Source of the DNA: Turbatrix aceti
Taxonomy: Eukaryota; Nematoda; Chromadorea; Rhabditida; Panagrolaimidae
Reading direction: 5' to 3'
Assembly (NCBI GenBank): GCA_963969345.1
Contig: OZ017768.1
Span: 7,898,718-7,962,717 of the forward strand
Length of the DNA: 64,000 nt
Within the stretch, counting starts at the first letter, position 1, and every line of letters begins with the position of its first letter. The notes under the pieces are model-generated. The model was not told the origin of the DNA. It did not search any database and saw only the letters and a program-made list of their open reading frames with translations. A program made the translations under genes and the position numbers. Of this stretch, positions 55,801 through 64,000 are shown in pieces.

Positions 55801-57406
55801 CATCACGTGGTGGTTCAGTGGCTTTCGGGTTCCTGCGCTGGTGGGTGGGTTGGATAGCTGTTGCCAAGGTGGTTACGTGCGGTTGAACTGCGAGGGGGTC
55901 TCGGTGTTGTCGTCCAATGCGGACGCGCGAGGCCAAGAGTTGGTGGGCAATGCGACGGACGTCATCGAGTGTCCGGCGTCCATCGCACTTGTCCCAGATG
56001 AGGGCCAAGAAGTCTGAGGGCACTAGGCGTTCGACCATGCGGAGGAGCTGCGGGTGAGCGGTGTCTTCGCCGAGCGTGCTCATTTGACGTAGAAGTCGTT
56101 CTGCTTTTCCGAGGGTGACGCGTATTTGCAGGTACGTGGCGTTGGGCGGGCACGGTTGGATGTCGGCGAGTTCTTGATGCAGAGCCTCGCTCACGTCTTC
56201 GACTTGCCCGAATTGTTCTCGCAGGGTTTGCAGAGCAATGGCGTAAGTCTCTTCGCTTGGCTGGAGACCGTCCACGACAAGCGCTGCGTCTCCTTTGAGA
56301 TGTGAGAAGAGGAGCGTGCACTTCTCGACGTACGGGATGGGCCTAGCGTCGATGGTGACCCGAAAAGTTTCCCAGAAGTGGAGAAACTTGGAGGGCGAGC
56401 CATCAAACGTAGGTAGCTCCATGCGAGGAAGCCGCGACCATTCGCTGGGGCGCTGAGGAAGCGGCGGTGGCCCCGTTGCTGCTGCGTGCTGCCTGACTGC
56501 TGGGTGAGCGTACGGGGCCACGTGCTGTGGCGCGCCCGTGTAGTGCCCGATCGGTGCCGTGTGCTGCGTGGCCGAGGAAAGCAGACCCGTAGTTGCCGTG
56601 AGCGGAGGGGCCGTAGGCTGCGGACCGTGCGAAGTCATGAATGGTAGCGCCGGATGCTGTCCGTTGATGACCATCGACGGCGGAGCGGAGGTGATCGGAG
56701 CCATGTGTGGCGGAGCCGCGGCGGTCACGCCGGGTCGGGGTTGATAGAACGTGCCTGCGGGGTAAGCCGGCATGAGTTGTGGTGCGTAAGAAAATCCGTG
56801 GAACTGACCTGAGGGGGCATGGCTGGCCCATGCCGGAGGAACCGCGGAGTCGACGGGTGCGGCAGCTGGAGCTGGCGGAGCGGAAGACGGCGGGGCCGAC
56901 GGGTGCACGACTTGCTGTGCTGCTGCCTGGTTCAGGTCCGTAGATGTAGGAACCTTGGTCTCGGGTGGCGGAGAGGCTTCAGCAATCGAGGCCGATGGTG
57001 TGCGCAAAGGACGCGTCGTCAAGACCATGTGGCGCGAGTTTAATTCGGCGAGGTGCGTCGCGATGTCGTTGCGCTTGGTGTGTGCGTCACCGAAGCAGTC
57101 GTTGAGGCTCTCGATCGTCGCTGTGCCGGTAAGCCACTGGTCCAGAAGCTGGGCCTCGTCGTACGCGTCGTCCGCTGACAGGCCGCGGATGATGCCGCGC
57201 CAGGCGTCCACCGAGTCGTCCAACTTCTCGGTGTGAAGTTGGATATTGAAATCGAGCCCCTTGAGGTCGAGGTAGAGGCGTGCGATGGCCGCCGGATCGT
57301 CCGGCACGTTGAGTTCGACGGCCGCGAGGCGGGCCAGGTGCGAGCGTAGAGTCGCGCGCTGCCGCCCGATAGTGGTACGCAGGGGTCCACTAGCCGATTG
57401 CACCAT
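49820..57406 (-). CDS. Gag-Pol-Env-like polyprotein, 2528 aa (BEL/Pao copy 2)
   Basis: A single ORF with no frameshift or internal stop. Approximate residues: N-terminal and Pro/Ala-rich Gag region 1-320; Gag-like DUF1759-type region 325-480; three CX2CX4HX4C knuckles 546-612; aspartic protease DSGS ~663; reverse transcriptase 900-1130 (SADVEKAF, LPFGLNCSPF, YADN in place of the common YxDD); RNase H-like ~1218-1350; integrase with intact HHCC zinc site ~1514-1562 and DDE core (Asp ~1587, Asp ~1657, Glu ~1713); C-terminal integrase module to ~1900; AT-hook-like patch ~1930; hydrophobic segments ~2000-2085; Cys-rich ectodomain resembling nematode Pao envelope-like proteins related to phlebovirus G2 fusion glycoproteins; TM near the C-terminus (~2505-2525). 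Start chosen because it is the first ATG after the 5' LTR, which it overlaps by one base. Envelope identity rests on layout and Cys pattern only. Confidence 0.93.
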   Translation of the reverse strand: MVQSASGPLRTTIGRQRATLRSHLARLAAVELNVPDDPAAIARLYLDLKGLDFNIQLHTEKLDDSVDAWRGIIRGLSADDAYDEAQLLDQWLTGTATIESLNDCFGDAHTKRNDIATHLAELNSRHMVLTTRPLRTPSASIAEASPPPETKVPTSTDLNQAAAQQVVHPSAPPSSAPPAPAAAPVDSAVPPAWASHAPSGQFHGFSYAPQLMPAYPAGTFYQPRPGVTAAAPPHMAPITSAPPSMVINGQHPALPFMTSHGPQPTAPPLTATTGLLSSATQHTAPIGHYTGAPQHVAPYAHPAVRQHAAATGPPPLPQRPSEWSRLPRMELPTFDGSPSKFLHFWETFRVTIDARPIPYVEKCTLLFSHLKGDAALVVDGLQPSEETYAIALQTLREQFGQVEDVSEALHQELADIQPCPPNATYLQIRVTLGKAERLLRQMSTLGEDTAHPQLLRMVERLVPSDFLALIWDKCDGRRTLDDVRRIAHQLLASRVRIGRQHRDPLAVQPHVTTLATAIQPTHQRRNPKATEPPRDATDGAAKPRRPCLFCNDAAHSTTRCTKVVGSEQRKARIRELRRCFICLSADHLSTGCDKRQRPCRSCHKTGHHLVLCTPNNDTTSGTVAPAPAPAAQVTTTTLSSANTYLPLTTIRVHHHQTNADVMMLLDSGSEASFISTTLAKSLNLPVLDDTMLTVATIGGRTQQISAQRHQIRLLRTDGADLVVKCWAVDDLLQPLKHAAAAPDTTAAVDVLIGIDAYFDVIQGPPQRRTDGLYELNTVFGPIVCGQVDSSAMVTAAPLRVSPAQSKTAQLSELLQKQWALDAIGISDDPWEQDDDRALSELQASIIRTPDGRYHVRLPRRPLPADFSDNFFLARARLLSTSRHWQTTNPESWQAYVDIIQQQLTERIIEPVALDALPTGPCHYIPHHMVVTDKKKRIVYDGSAKQGRTGHSLKQILYRGPLLLGNLASILLRARFAPILVSADVEKAFLMIGIQEDDRNLLRFLFLKDPTKPASADNLIIYRFTRLPFGLNCSPFILNAVLRQHLSTADGNLAQVIADMIYADNVFMPARTTHEARELCIRAKALFAEAKMNLRQFRSNDATIHAEFADNDDPFKILGIVWDTAQDTLRIDFPTAPAGPVTKRVIASVVASVYDPLGWTSPALVPARHFLRDLHGRYDWDAQLSDGDTARWQRLLHGFAGKTWTVPRYLPGNLPSARLHVFCDASKHHYAAVAYLVFAEPTQRPQLLMAKSRIAPTTMTESEVLDITIPRLELVALHLGAQLCSFLQTHMALQAAPALWTDSQAALGWVRSSPQAVLPVFVTNRVRFIRSVTTTVNYVSTTDNPADIGTRGLDPDELRNRPEWLHGPAWLAQPEATWPSSPTVPAFATRVAESASTWPCVNLQSSNSYIGLVRAQALVHRACARFLQHRASTPLMKQLTAAAQAPKLSATDLAIAKRVLILQAQQDFPPTKMHTPVLFTDVDGVLRYDSRLIHSPLSADACQPVFLSPQALLAKHLAAHVHLQLRHAGEQTTWTELRQQFWIPQGRQLVKGQLRRCGACRKRDARPFAAPPMAALPATRVTPTRPFDHVGLDYFGPCTVRSPTEPTQAMKIWVAVFTCFVTRAVHLEVVHSLSGSSCLAALRRFFSRRGRPSSITSDNATTFQLASSAVRTAWPELQLPPAVTDALDEHCTNNGITWSNIVAHAPWQGGVWERIIGVIKQPLKSSIGRSWLHLEEFTTLLAEVEFTINSRPLTHSSAAAPEVFRPLDFLLPLGTPSVIPTTLTTPPQAAATTADLLALWRDSHQRLETFWQHYRSVYLMDLRDRSERLLHGTRYHEPRIPVIDEVVLMLDDAVPRNQWRIGRVVALHDSADAAIRSATVRMANGRTVRRPVNKLAPLEFAVDSPAITSDSTPVQLDRSPSPTAAAAPEARRRRGRPRKHPAPLPAATSPEAAPPQLPPQMPRYELRPRTQPRALATTATVAMTLSAWLPRTDALPLVNAPVITDTFIFGPVGYACLILLTLILCCTTIGHLMTVFNPLAIVCRLVLQLLSLPLRLLLWLVCRNPRSARRRVIFALCLLFLPGGEGAVCTTSNVMSTYAAQCTDSGCSHFGEARLTLRDVGQRPCLLLLDSNDTVHGQIALALHKPQLLCRPRHMFDTRSYKTATAAVQRCPASGSCVLNTCAEVKANDHLPEFDNVNQFPGTTSCVNGPEWIFTGCALPTPSCIFYRLVALPEDDTRAISIYRCDEWASSVQVIVELTTRHTTESTRVRLYDGVPTTVSGNITVTLNQALQTPGEVFLLRRGQEWAIAPSLDAIRLRRSHGEELFTFQPRCGCQPTATTVNCLCEPDPPLQAWLDDALPTPWKTGLLHSTPAGPAFRPDQATVELEVSIAGWHLASSSAAETNCTITVGPTLTAATGEAVTVLCSAPEEEQILVECGNEVLVVECNTTTAATMITLPVSDDGEVRCSARCAGVAHAVIFRQHQASNPYRPLAARLPTLTEATPDSRTLLLLDLVAVGVLLLVCRHRRR
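57388..57405 (-). promoter_or_regulatory. Candidate tRNA primer-binding site
   Basis: Directly after the 5' LTR end the - strand reads TGGTGCAATCGGC. TGG complements tRNA CCA, the usual start of a primer-binding site. The site lies inside the ORF: its TGG is the second to fourth base of ATGG. The tRNA donor is not identified. Confidence 0.5.
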
Positions 57407-57609
57407 TTCAATCGATCCAAGAGAGAGAGTAGAAAGCTCTTTCTTTATTCAATCCAAGCACATCAAAAATGCAAAACGTAAGCGCATTTATACCCCCTTT
57501 GCGGCCGGATATGTATCCGGCCGATTCGGGGGGATCGGGGGGCTTCCGGGAGCGCTTGTCGCTGACAACTGGCAAGAGCTCGTTGCCAGCGACTTCGCTG
57601 GCGGCGACA
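57406..57609 (-). repeat. 5' LTR of BEL/Pao copy 2
   Basis: 204 bp; contains TATAAAT, AATAAA, a GGGGGGATCGGGGGG tract on + and the two palindromes described for copy 1. Confidence 0.95.
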
Positions 57610-57614
57610 GTAGC
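57610..57614. repeat. Target-site duplication GTAGC, right
   Basis: Pairs with 49598-49602. Confidence 0.85.
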
Positions 57615-58188
57615 TGTTCTTTCCCTTTTTTGAACCACTCAGCCTTCCTTCCGTCCATCCATCCATCCCTGATTGATAGTTGATTTCAGGTGGGACAAAA
57701 AATTACGATGGAATGCGTTCTTGCCTTTGCTATCGCTTTTTTTTTATAATCAGTTAGGTTTCATTGTCCCAATCAGTGTTTGAGCAGATTCTGCGCGGGA
57801 GATTGTTTTCGTCTTGTCTTTAACGGTTCATTGTTGCACGTCCGTCGCTTCTTTCTGGCTGTTGTTCGTCGTGGGGGCGTCGACCCTGGAGATGATGGCA
57901 ATCAGAAGAAACATGCAGTTGAGTAAAAAATTGTTTTTATAGTAACATGACAACAAAAAAGGGAAGGAGAAAGGGTAACTTACTTCATTCATTGCCTGCC
58001 CAGGCTCAGAGCCAGAAGGGTCGGTCGGTCCAAAGATGGGACTGGTTAGGGGGTAGGGCTTGCGCCGGGTGAATCTTCATTATCTTAGGGGGCGAAACGA
58101 AGTAGTACATGCTAGTACATAGTTAACACCTGAGCTCAAGCCGTCTGAGGCGAGTTCATCAGATCACTTGTCTTTTTGTGCTTGTCTG

Positions 58189-58241
58189 GGTGCCGGTTGA
58201 TGTGATGCATCGGTTTGGCTGGCATCACATCGACCGGCGCC
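58189..58241 (+). ncRNA. Candidate microRNA-like hairpin
   Basis: Arms 58189-58208 and 58222-58241 pair over 20 positions with a 13-nt loop. The only two non-Watson-Crick positions are G:U if transcribed on +. A stem this long and clean resembles a short pre-miRNA, but no pairing extends beyond the arms, so it could equally be a chance or transposon-derived hairpin. Confidence 0.35.
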
Positions 58242-58446
58242 ATGATGTTGACACCTGCACTGACGAGGTAGGTCTAGAACAAGAACCATGGTTCTGCAGA
58301 TCGCGCTTTGTGATAGGCTGTCCGGATTCAGGCCTTGTTTTTCGTTTTTCATGTTTTTGCGACCAGCGGCGAGTTGAGAAATGTTCCGCGCGCGATAATC
58401 GCTTGATTTTGATCTCTATTTACATTTTGAGCCTTCTCTTTTTTCA

Positions 58447-58451
58447 GCGAA
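58447..58451 (+). promoter_or_regulatory. Probable spliced-leader acceptor site
   Basis: TTTTTTCAG ends at about 58447, four bases before the ATG at 58452. A polypyrimidine-CAG acceptor so close to a start codon with no upstream exon is typical of nematode trans-splicing. Confidence 0.5.
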
Positions 58452-61068
58452 ATGCACTACATTGGCGTGATATGCGCCTTTGCGTTAGTATCGTCCGCGG
58501 CGGCAATGCCGTTTAGTGATGACATTTTTTTCATTGAAGGAAAGAGAAACAGTAAGTTGTGCTCCTAATAAACATTTTTTAACAATAGATAAAAAATTGT
58601 AAAAAAACATACTGTCAATTAGTTGGCAAATGTTTCGATGATCTATTTATAGTTTAATCAGCGAAGCACCGATTAATGAAGCAATGTAGGTACTAAATCA
58701 TACTGCATTGTTCTACTAACCGCAGTCACGTTTACACGCTGACTTTATTTCCCTATTCAGGGTCGCCATTGTTTCAAAGAACAGGTTTAACTTGAACAAA
58801 AAAAAGTTCAGAAGTAACTTTCCCCCCTTCCGTGCACCCTAGTTTATCCTGTCCGATCCATAATAATTAGTAAATACGAAATGATGACATCTAGTTGCAA
58901 AAATAAATATTTTTCTGCAACTGCCCAAAAGGCACAACTTTTGTATCCTGTTTGATGCCTCTTTTTTTTTATGGATTTGCGAGTAATCCAAGTGGCAAGC
59001 AGCGTCAATCAAGCGAATCCCAACTTTCTTCGCCGTCGCGCCCTCTTCAACGGGGTAACGATGGGGAGATTTCCGTATGTGTTCCTTGAGGTGCAGGTAG
59101 AATGAGGGGTGGGTGCATCGTGCATAATTATGATGAGTCCAAATTGCATACCACAACACAAGCGTATTTTCTTTTGCTTTTCTGCGTTTTTATGTAATCT
59201 TCAGTCAATTTTTTGAAGGGGGACAAAACCTGTCAACAAATTTAGAGTCATGCGAACACGAACATCTTGCCCTTGAAAACCAACGGAGCGCCAAAAAATC
59301 AGTCAGATATTTCGTAAAAATCAAAACTAGTGTTTTTTTTGTAAAAAATGAAAGTCCAAGAGATCAAATGTTTTACAACCGTTCCTTTTTAGAATCAGGA
59401 ATCGTCGACGAAACAAAATTCAGTATTCGAGATGAATACAGCTTCGACGACGACCTAGACAAGGCAGTTGACATCGATGACATCTACGATGAAAGTGTGC
59501 CCGCTCTGCCCAAGTTCAACCTTTTCAAAAAAGGCCGGAAGGTGGGCACTACACGGATCGCGATCGTTACCCGTCCTGGACTGCCTACTTGGTCGACGCC
59601 TAAACCTAAGATCACCCAGAGGCTGGAAAAGTTCGTGACATGGACCCCCCCGCCGCATCCGTCGGGGGCCAAACAAGCTTCCGAAGATGATAAGCCTACT
59701 CGTCCGACACCCGGTCCACAGTTCAACAGTCAAAACATTGCTAAACCTGCATTCACGGACGCGAACATCAATGCGAAGGATGACTTTGCCCCTCCTAAGC
59801 CTAAAGGCACGAAGAAAATCGAAGAACAACCTAAAGAAGAGGTCAAAAACGTGAAAAACGTAGAGGCAGTTGCTTCCACGACTACGAAGAAGACAAAAAA
59901 GCCGTCGACGACACGGAAGGTGACAACTGTAAAGCCGACAACTGTTGAACAGACTACGGAACCGGCAACCAGCACTCCGAAAAAAACTACGACTACCACG
60001 GAAAAGACTACGACTACCGAGAAAAAGACTACGACTACCACGAAAAAGACAACGACTACTGAAGAACCTACAACCACAACCGAAGAACCAACTACCACTA
60101 CAACAGAAGCTACAACTACGACAAAAAAGCCGACAACAGTAAGAAAAACTACCACAACGGAGGCTCCTACAACGACAACTACAACCCAGGCTCCTACGAC
60201 GACAGCGACTACTGAGACACCTACAACTTCTACAACAACGGAGGCACCTACAACAACAACCCGGGCCACAACTGCATTCGAAAGGGCACCTACTTTCTCC
60301 AAATCCTTACCACCGACTCCAGAATTTGATCATCTCGCAGAACTTCGTGCTCGTCTTCGAGGTATCAATGAAGCTCTCCAACGCCAACGTCAGCATACGG
60401 TTGTAGTCACCGCTCCACCAACTTTTCCTCCACGGACCGTGACTGCTCCTCAGCCAGTACAGATCCGGTTCACCCCTGAAACAGTCCGTACATTTGTCGT
60501 GCCAAACAGCGTTGATCAGCGCGTACGATCCAATTCTTTTGTTGTTGAGCGTCCGACTCCCGTGCAACCTATTGTGAGGCCATTTATCATTCACCAACGT
60601 CAGTCGCAATCGCCTACAGCCCCACAATTTTTCTTCTTCACGTGAGTTATCACTTCTGAAGCCTTCAGGAACTCCTAATGTGATTGTTTCTATTTTAGAC
60701 GAACTCCAGCGACCCAAACCGTCCCACCAACGACGACAACGCCGCCGCCGTCGACGACGACTACGTCAACGACTGCTCGAACGCCATCAATTAATACCGT
60801 ACGAAATCCAATTGTCGTGCCTAAACCCCCGATTATCTCTCATCCCCAGGCGCCCCCGTACAGAGGCCCTAAATACAACTGCCGAGTGTTGATGGCTATT
60901 TCCGACGGCAAGCCTTCGCCCAGACACGACCCCCTCTGCCGGCTCAAGTTCCCCGGTTTCCCCGAGGATAACGAGTGCCATTGTACCTATGAAGTCGCTT
61001 CACGCGACGATCAGGGCTGTGCCACCGGCTTTCTCTATACCTGCACGCAACGCATCAGGAGAACGTAA
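58452..61068 (+). CDS. Secreted Thr-rich mucin-like protein with C-terminal six-Cys module
   Basis: Exons 58452-58551, 59393-60641 and 60699-61068 keep phase and give 572 residues. The signal peptide is about residues 1-18. Residues 34-190 are acidic then Lys/Pro-rich. About 195-335 is dominated by TTT, TTEKT, TTTEEPT and APTTTT blocks, an expected O-glycosylated mucin stretch. A Pro/Thr linker follows. The last ~60 residues carry six cysteines spaced C-x18-C-x12-C-x-C-x11-C-x7-C, probably a disulfide-bonded module. There is no TM, so it is presumably secreted into cuticle, gut lumen or surface coat. I do not recognise the Cys module. The Thr tract is built from repeated ACGACT-type codons and is likely length-variable. 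Confidence 0.82.
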
Positions 61069-63563
61069 TCTCTGGCGTCTTTTTATGTACACGTGCAGTT
61101 CCCGTGGCCGTTTAAGAAAAAAGTGATACAAATCCCGTAATAACTGCCGAGGAAATCGTCAACTTTTCCAATACTGTTGTTCCTTCCGTTTATCAACCCC
61201 AAAGTTCTGTAATTAATTTTTTCATTGTTTCGTATCATACTAGTGTGCCTCCAATACCAGTTATTCTTTGCTCTTGTGTGCCATTTCTATCAAAGGGTTT
61301 GTCAAGTGACCTTTTGTGTGCACGATAAACTACAAAGCCTTTCGAATGCCAAGTAGCTACAATTTAGAGAGGCCAATAGCTCATAAATAACATCATCAGA
61401 ACAAAAAAACAATTTTTGCATTTCAAAAAAGACCTAAAGTGATCTATCTGCAAAAAAACAATTCAAAAAGTACTAAAAAAATCTGATGCAAAAAAACAAA
61501 CAAATTGTAGCTCATTTTTTAAACTAACTGCCCTTTCCCTCCGTTGAAACCATAGCAATAAGCGTGCCTGTGGATACGTCTGTGGTCGTGGTGGCCTATG
61601 CAATCATTGAATTTAGGTTAAACAAAATTCAAATAATATTTATTTACAATTATGGTTCAGATTTTGTTAGATGATTAACCGTTGTTTTGAGTGAACTTGA
61701 AAAGCCGGGAAAGTGGTTAATCGTCCAACGAAATCTGCTTTTCGTCTTTGCATGCCTGTTTAATCACAAAAAAGCTACAACATCCCCTGCAATCTCTTCT
61801 AACAGGAAAAAAATTGAGGAATCCAAAATCGGATTGGATTTTGGTGAACAAAACGAAAAACGAGGGTTTTATATAGCCCTCATTTTTTTGCTTTGTCTGT
61901 TCTAAATTTACCAGTCCTACATTCGTTGACCTTTTCACTGTCAATTTAATCATCATCAAGAGATTTCAACGAACGTCATAAGCCAAATTATCTATCAAAA
62001 CACCGGATATCTTCTGACTAATGCCTGCTAAACCATCCCTTCTCTTCGTGAATCCAGTGATCCGCCATATACGTGGCGTTCTAGAGCTTCCGCGTCTCCC
62101 CACACGCAACAATCACAGGTGTCATACCAAAAGAAAGGTCATCGACCAGGCACAGCCAGTGCCACAATAGGCTTGGCAATGGCCACAAACTCCGCTCCAT
62201 TTGTCAGCTGTAAGCAGTAAGCATTATGCCAGACAACTAGCTCCCCCCACTCCTATCTTTTGCTCTTGGCAATGTCTGTTTTTATTTTTTCCGCACAAGA
62301 AAGAAAACAAGGTCCAGGGTCTCGTTGTTCATGACGGGAAACGTCAGTTATCCATGTTTTTTTTGTGTCTAGGTTATTTGTCGTTTTCTTCCTGCAGACC
62401 AGCATCGAGACCAAAAAACAGCTAATTGCACATAATTTTTTCATTTCTAGAAAACTTGGCTTACCTCCAATTTATCAGGGCTTCGGCTTCGAGACGCACT
62501 CCTCAGTACCCCCCAACGGGTCTAATTATTATAAGCCTTAGCAATGTCCTATTTCCCGGGTTCGCATTATTTTTGCTAACTTGCAAAATTGACGCGTCGC
62601 TGCCTTTTTTTGCATTCTGCCACCCTCTGCAATTTTTTTCGCATGACTTACAACAATTTAAATAGTCTCGTAAATATTTTTATTCAACCGGATAAAATTT
62701 AGGAACTATTTGAACTCCGTTTTAAAGAAATTCCAGAATACGCGGAATCTTAGAGCATTCTGAAGTTCGTGTAAAACGAAATACTTTTTGTAAATGGGCC
62801 AGCAACACACCCTCTCAAAAATACACCTTTATCTTAACTATAGTCACATTCACGACAACCAAGTTGTGCCACGGAAAGCGTTCGCCCTCACGTGGCATTC
62901 CAAAATGCTTTCGTCAAGGATGTGAAAAAAAAACCTTCCTGCGACTTTAAACTACAGTCCAATCTGCTTAGCCAAAGTTCACGCGTTCTATCCCCGGTCC
63001 AAAAGCTTCGCTATCATGCATTAGATGCTTCCCAAAGCCCTGCATCGTCATCAGCATCAAAAAAACACGCCAGCCTGACTCCGCCAAAGTCAGTCGTCTC
63101 GTAATCCAATCTAATTTAGTATAATCTGCTCTTTTTACTCCTCGTTGACGCGTTAACACACACTCCTTCTTTGTCGACGGAATCCCAGAGGCCATTTTTT
63201 GAAGACACACGCAGCACGACGGCGTGCACTTGTCACCGAGGTGGTCGACGGCCAGTTTCCCTTTTACCTCTGCAAGCCAAGCCGGTCACCTCGCCCGGTG
63301 AAGCCCATTTACATACATACGTGTTACGCGACAACAACGTTTGCTTGCGCGAGATGAGACTCCTCCTATGAGTGCCTTTAAGGCGGTGGCCGGCGACGAG
63401 TATAAGCCAGCGAGGAGACGACGTGTCAGCGTGCCGGCCTACTACGTCCCTATCACCATCGGCGCAACGCAGTAGTTGTTGTTCTATCTAATAACTATTA
63501 TACTTATAATCAGCATCTGTATAAATATCGGCACTGTATTTCTACACACAATCGTCTTTAATC
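61069..63563. other. Intergenic, no supported gene
   Basis: About 2.5 kb of AT-rich DNA. AATAAT near 61630 and a small hairpin at 61862-61883 (GAGGG...CCCTC) are the only local signals noted. Candidate TATA elements for the next gene lie at 63400 (GTATAAG) and 63520 (TATAAATA). Confidence 0.5.
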
Positions 63564-64000
63564 ATGCAGAGTAAGTTTTTATGGGTTTGGTTCATGCACA
63601 ATGTCATGCACCTACTTTTCGTCATGGCTTACATTTACACATTTACAACTTGTGAACAACTTCTAAGTAAAGTTGTCCACAAGGTGCAGTGCTATGTACA
63701 ATGGCTAGAAATGACTAATAACATTTTTTTGTCTTTTTGGTTCCAAAACTCAAAAATAATACGAACTGGTCATTAAATCCGAATGATTTTTATGTAGTTT
63801 TCGGTCCAATAAACTAGGTCAAATTCCGAACAATGAACCAAATCCCACCATTTTCAGAAGTACTAGTAGGCTTTTTCATCATGGCGATCTTCCTGTTCGC
63901 ACTTGCATTCTTCATTTCCATGCGAACTAACGTGACATTCGAACAACGCAAGCTAGAAGATCGCCTGCCCTGTGGCCTGCTTCAATCGACAGAAAGACCG
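63564..64000 (+). CDS. Start of a small membrane protein gene (3' partial)
   Basis: The first coding exon is only 7 bases (63564-63570, ATGCAGA) before GTAAGTTTTT. The acceptor TTTTCAG ends at 63857 and exon 2 runs to the window edge. The joined product starts MQKVLVGFFIMAIFLFALAF, a signal peptide or signal anchor, then a charged stretch (TFEQRKLEDRLPCG). A TATAAATA box lies ~40 bp before the ATG. Without the micro-exon the long open frame after ATG would run into intron sequence. The family is not recognisable from the ~50 residues available. Confidence 0.6.

Larger units (their letters stand above)
49603..57609 (-). mobile_element. Complete BEL/Pao LTR retrotransposon, copy 2
   Basis: An 8,007-bp element with two 204-bp LTRs that I find identical, GTAGC duplicated at both sides and one uninterrupted ORF. 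Identical LTRs and an intact frame mean a very recent insertion that may still be mobile. Near-identical to copy 1 on the other strand about 42.5 kb away. Confidence 0.96.
57610..58451. other. Intergenic upstream of the mucin-like gene
   Basis: No coding gene seen. It contains a GGGTAACTTACTTCATTCATT stretch of no clear meaning near 57975 and a strong hairpin at 58189-58241. Likely holds the promoter of the gene at 58452. Confidence 0.5.

Noticed and set aside
50000..56800. Many 60-170-residue open frames inside both retrotransposon bodies
   Set aside because: They are shadow frames caused by GC-rich coding sequence; the single polyprotein frame explains the DNA.
59730..60302. Long Val-rich open frame on - opposite the mucin-like gene
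   Set aside because: It is the reverse complement of ACN-rich Thr codons; composition is an artefact and the + gene has signal peptide and splice logic.
61862..61895. GAGGG...CCCTC hairpin followed by T run, resembling a bacterial terminator
   Set aside because: The sequence is a eukaryotic genome; short AT-rich hairpins with T runs are common here.
62892..63104. 70-codon Ser/Lys-rich open frame
   Set aside because: Begins with a non-ATG codon and shows no domain or splice context.
1..64000. Horizontal transfer or bacterial contamination
   Set aside because: All supported genes have nematode-type introns or belong to eukaryotic retroelements.

Overview
The window looks like nuclear DNA of a free-living or parasitic nematode. 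Genes are split by short AT-rich introns that start GTGAGT/GTAAGT and end TTTTCAG or TTTTTAG. Several ATGs sit a few bases after a TTTCAG-type (possible spliced-leader) acceptor. Gene content (compact SH2-tyrosine kinase, two-exon TM microprotein, BEL/Pao retrotransposon with an envelope-like domain) also fits. I cannot name the species. No bacterial, plasmid, phage or CRISPR signal is present.

Layout. 1-7087: right-hand part of a BEL/Pao LTR retrotransposon on +, cut by the window edge. 9.8-13.1 kb: a small PPxY membrane protein gene and an SH2-tyrosine kinase gene, with an antisense fragment of the kinase between them. 13.5-14.4 kb: an unrecognised two-exon gene on -. 14.4-18.3 kb: no gene, but a strong heat-shock-element/TATA promoter with nothing obvious behind it. 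18.3-19.8 kb: an Aurora-type kinase on -. 19,873-43,280: four apparently identical direct copies of a 5,852-bp unit. 42.9-46.6 kb: two tandem ATG-18/WIPI-type PROPPIN genes on -, the right one intact, the left one frameshifted and crossed by a 200-N gap. 49.2-57.6 kb: a foldback element next to a complete BEL/Pao element on -, with identical 204-bp LTRs and a 5-bp target-site duplication. 58.5-61.1 kb: a secreted Thr-rich, mucin-like gene. 63.6 kb to the edge: the start of a small membrane protein gene.

Each 5.85-kb unit carries a four-exon gene for a two-Ig-domain, single-TM receptor that resembles the FAM187 family. Its last intron (2.8 kb) contains a GAGC-rich foldback element and, beside it, a ~1.24-kb imperfect palindrome. 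Each arm of the palindrome encodes a small secreted Gly-Pro-rich peptide, and the pair is divergent. The unit ends inside the PROPPIN gene, so three copies hold only a 3' fragment of that gene. The N gap lies exactly at the unit breakpoint, and the gene on either side of it is continuous except for one base. The array is therefore either a very recent tandem amplification of unknown copy number or an assembly artefact.

The most interesting items are the nested divergent peptide genes, the array and its gap, the single-ORF gag-pol-env retrotransposon whose candidate primer site overlaps its start codon, the orphan heat-shock promoter, and the paired PROPPIN genes with an altered lipid-binding motif. 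Exon boundaries come from reading splice signals and frame by eye; none has transcript support here.
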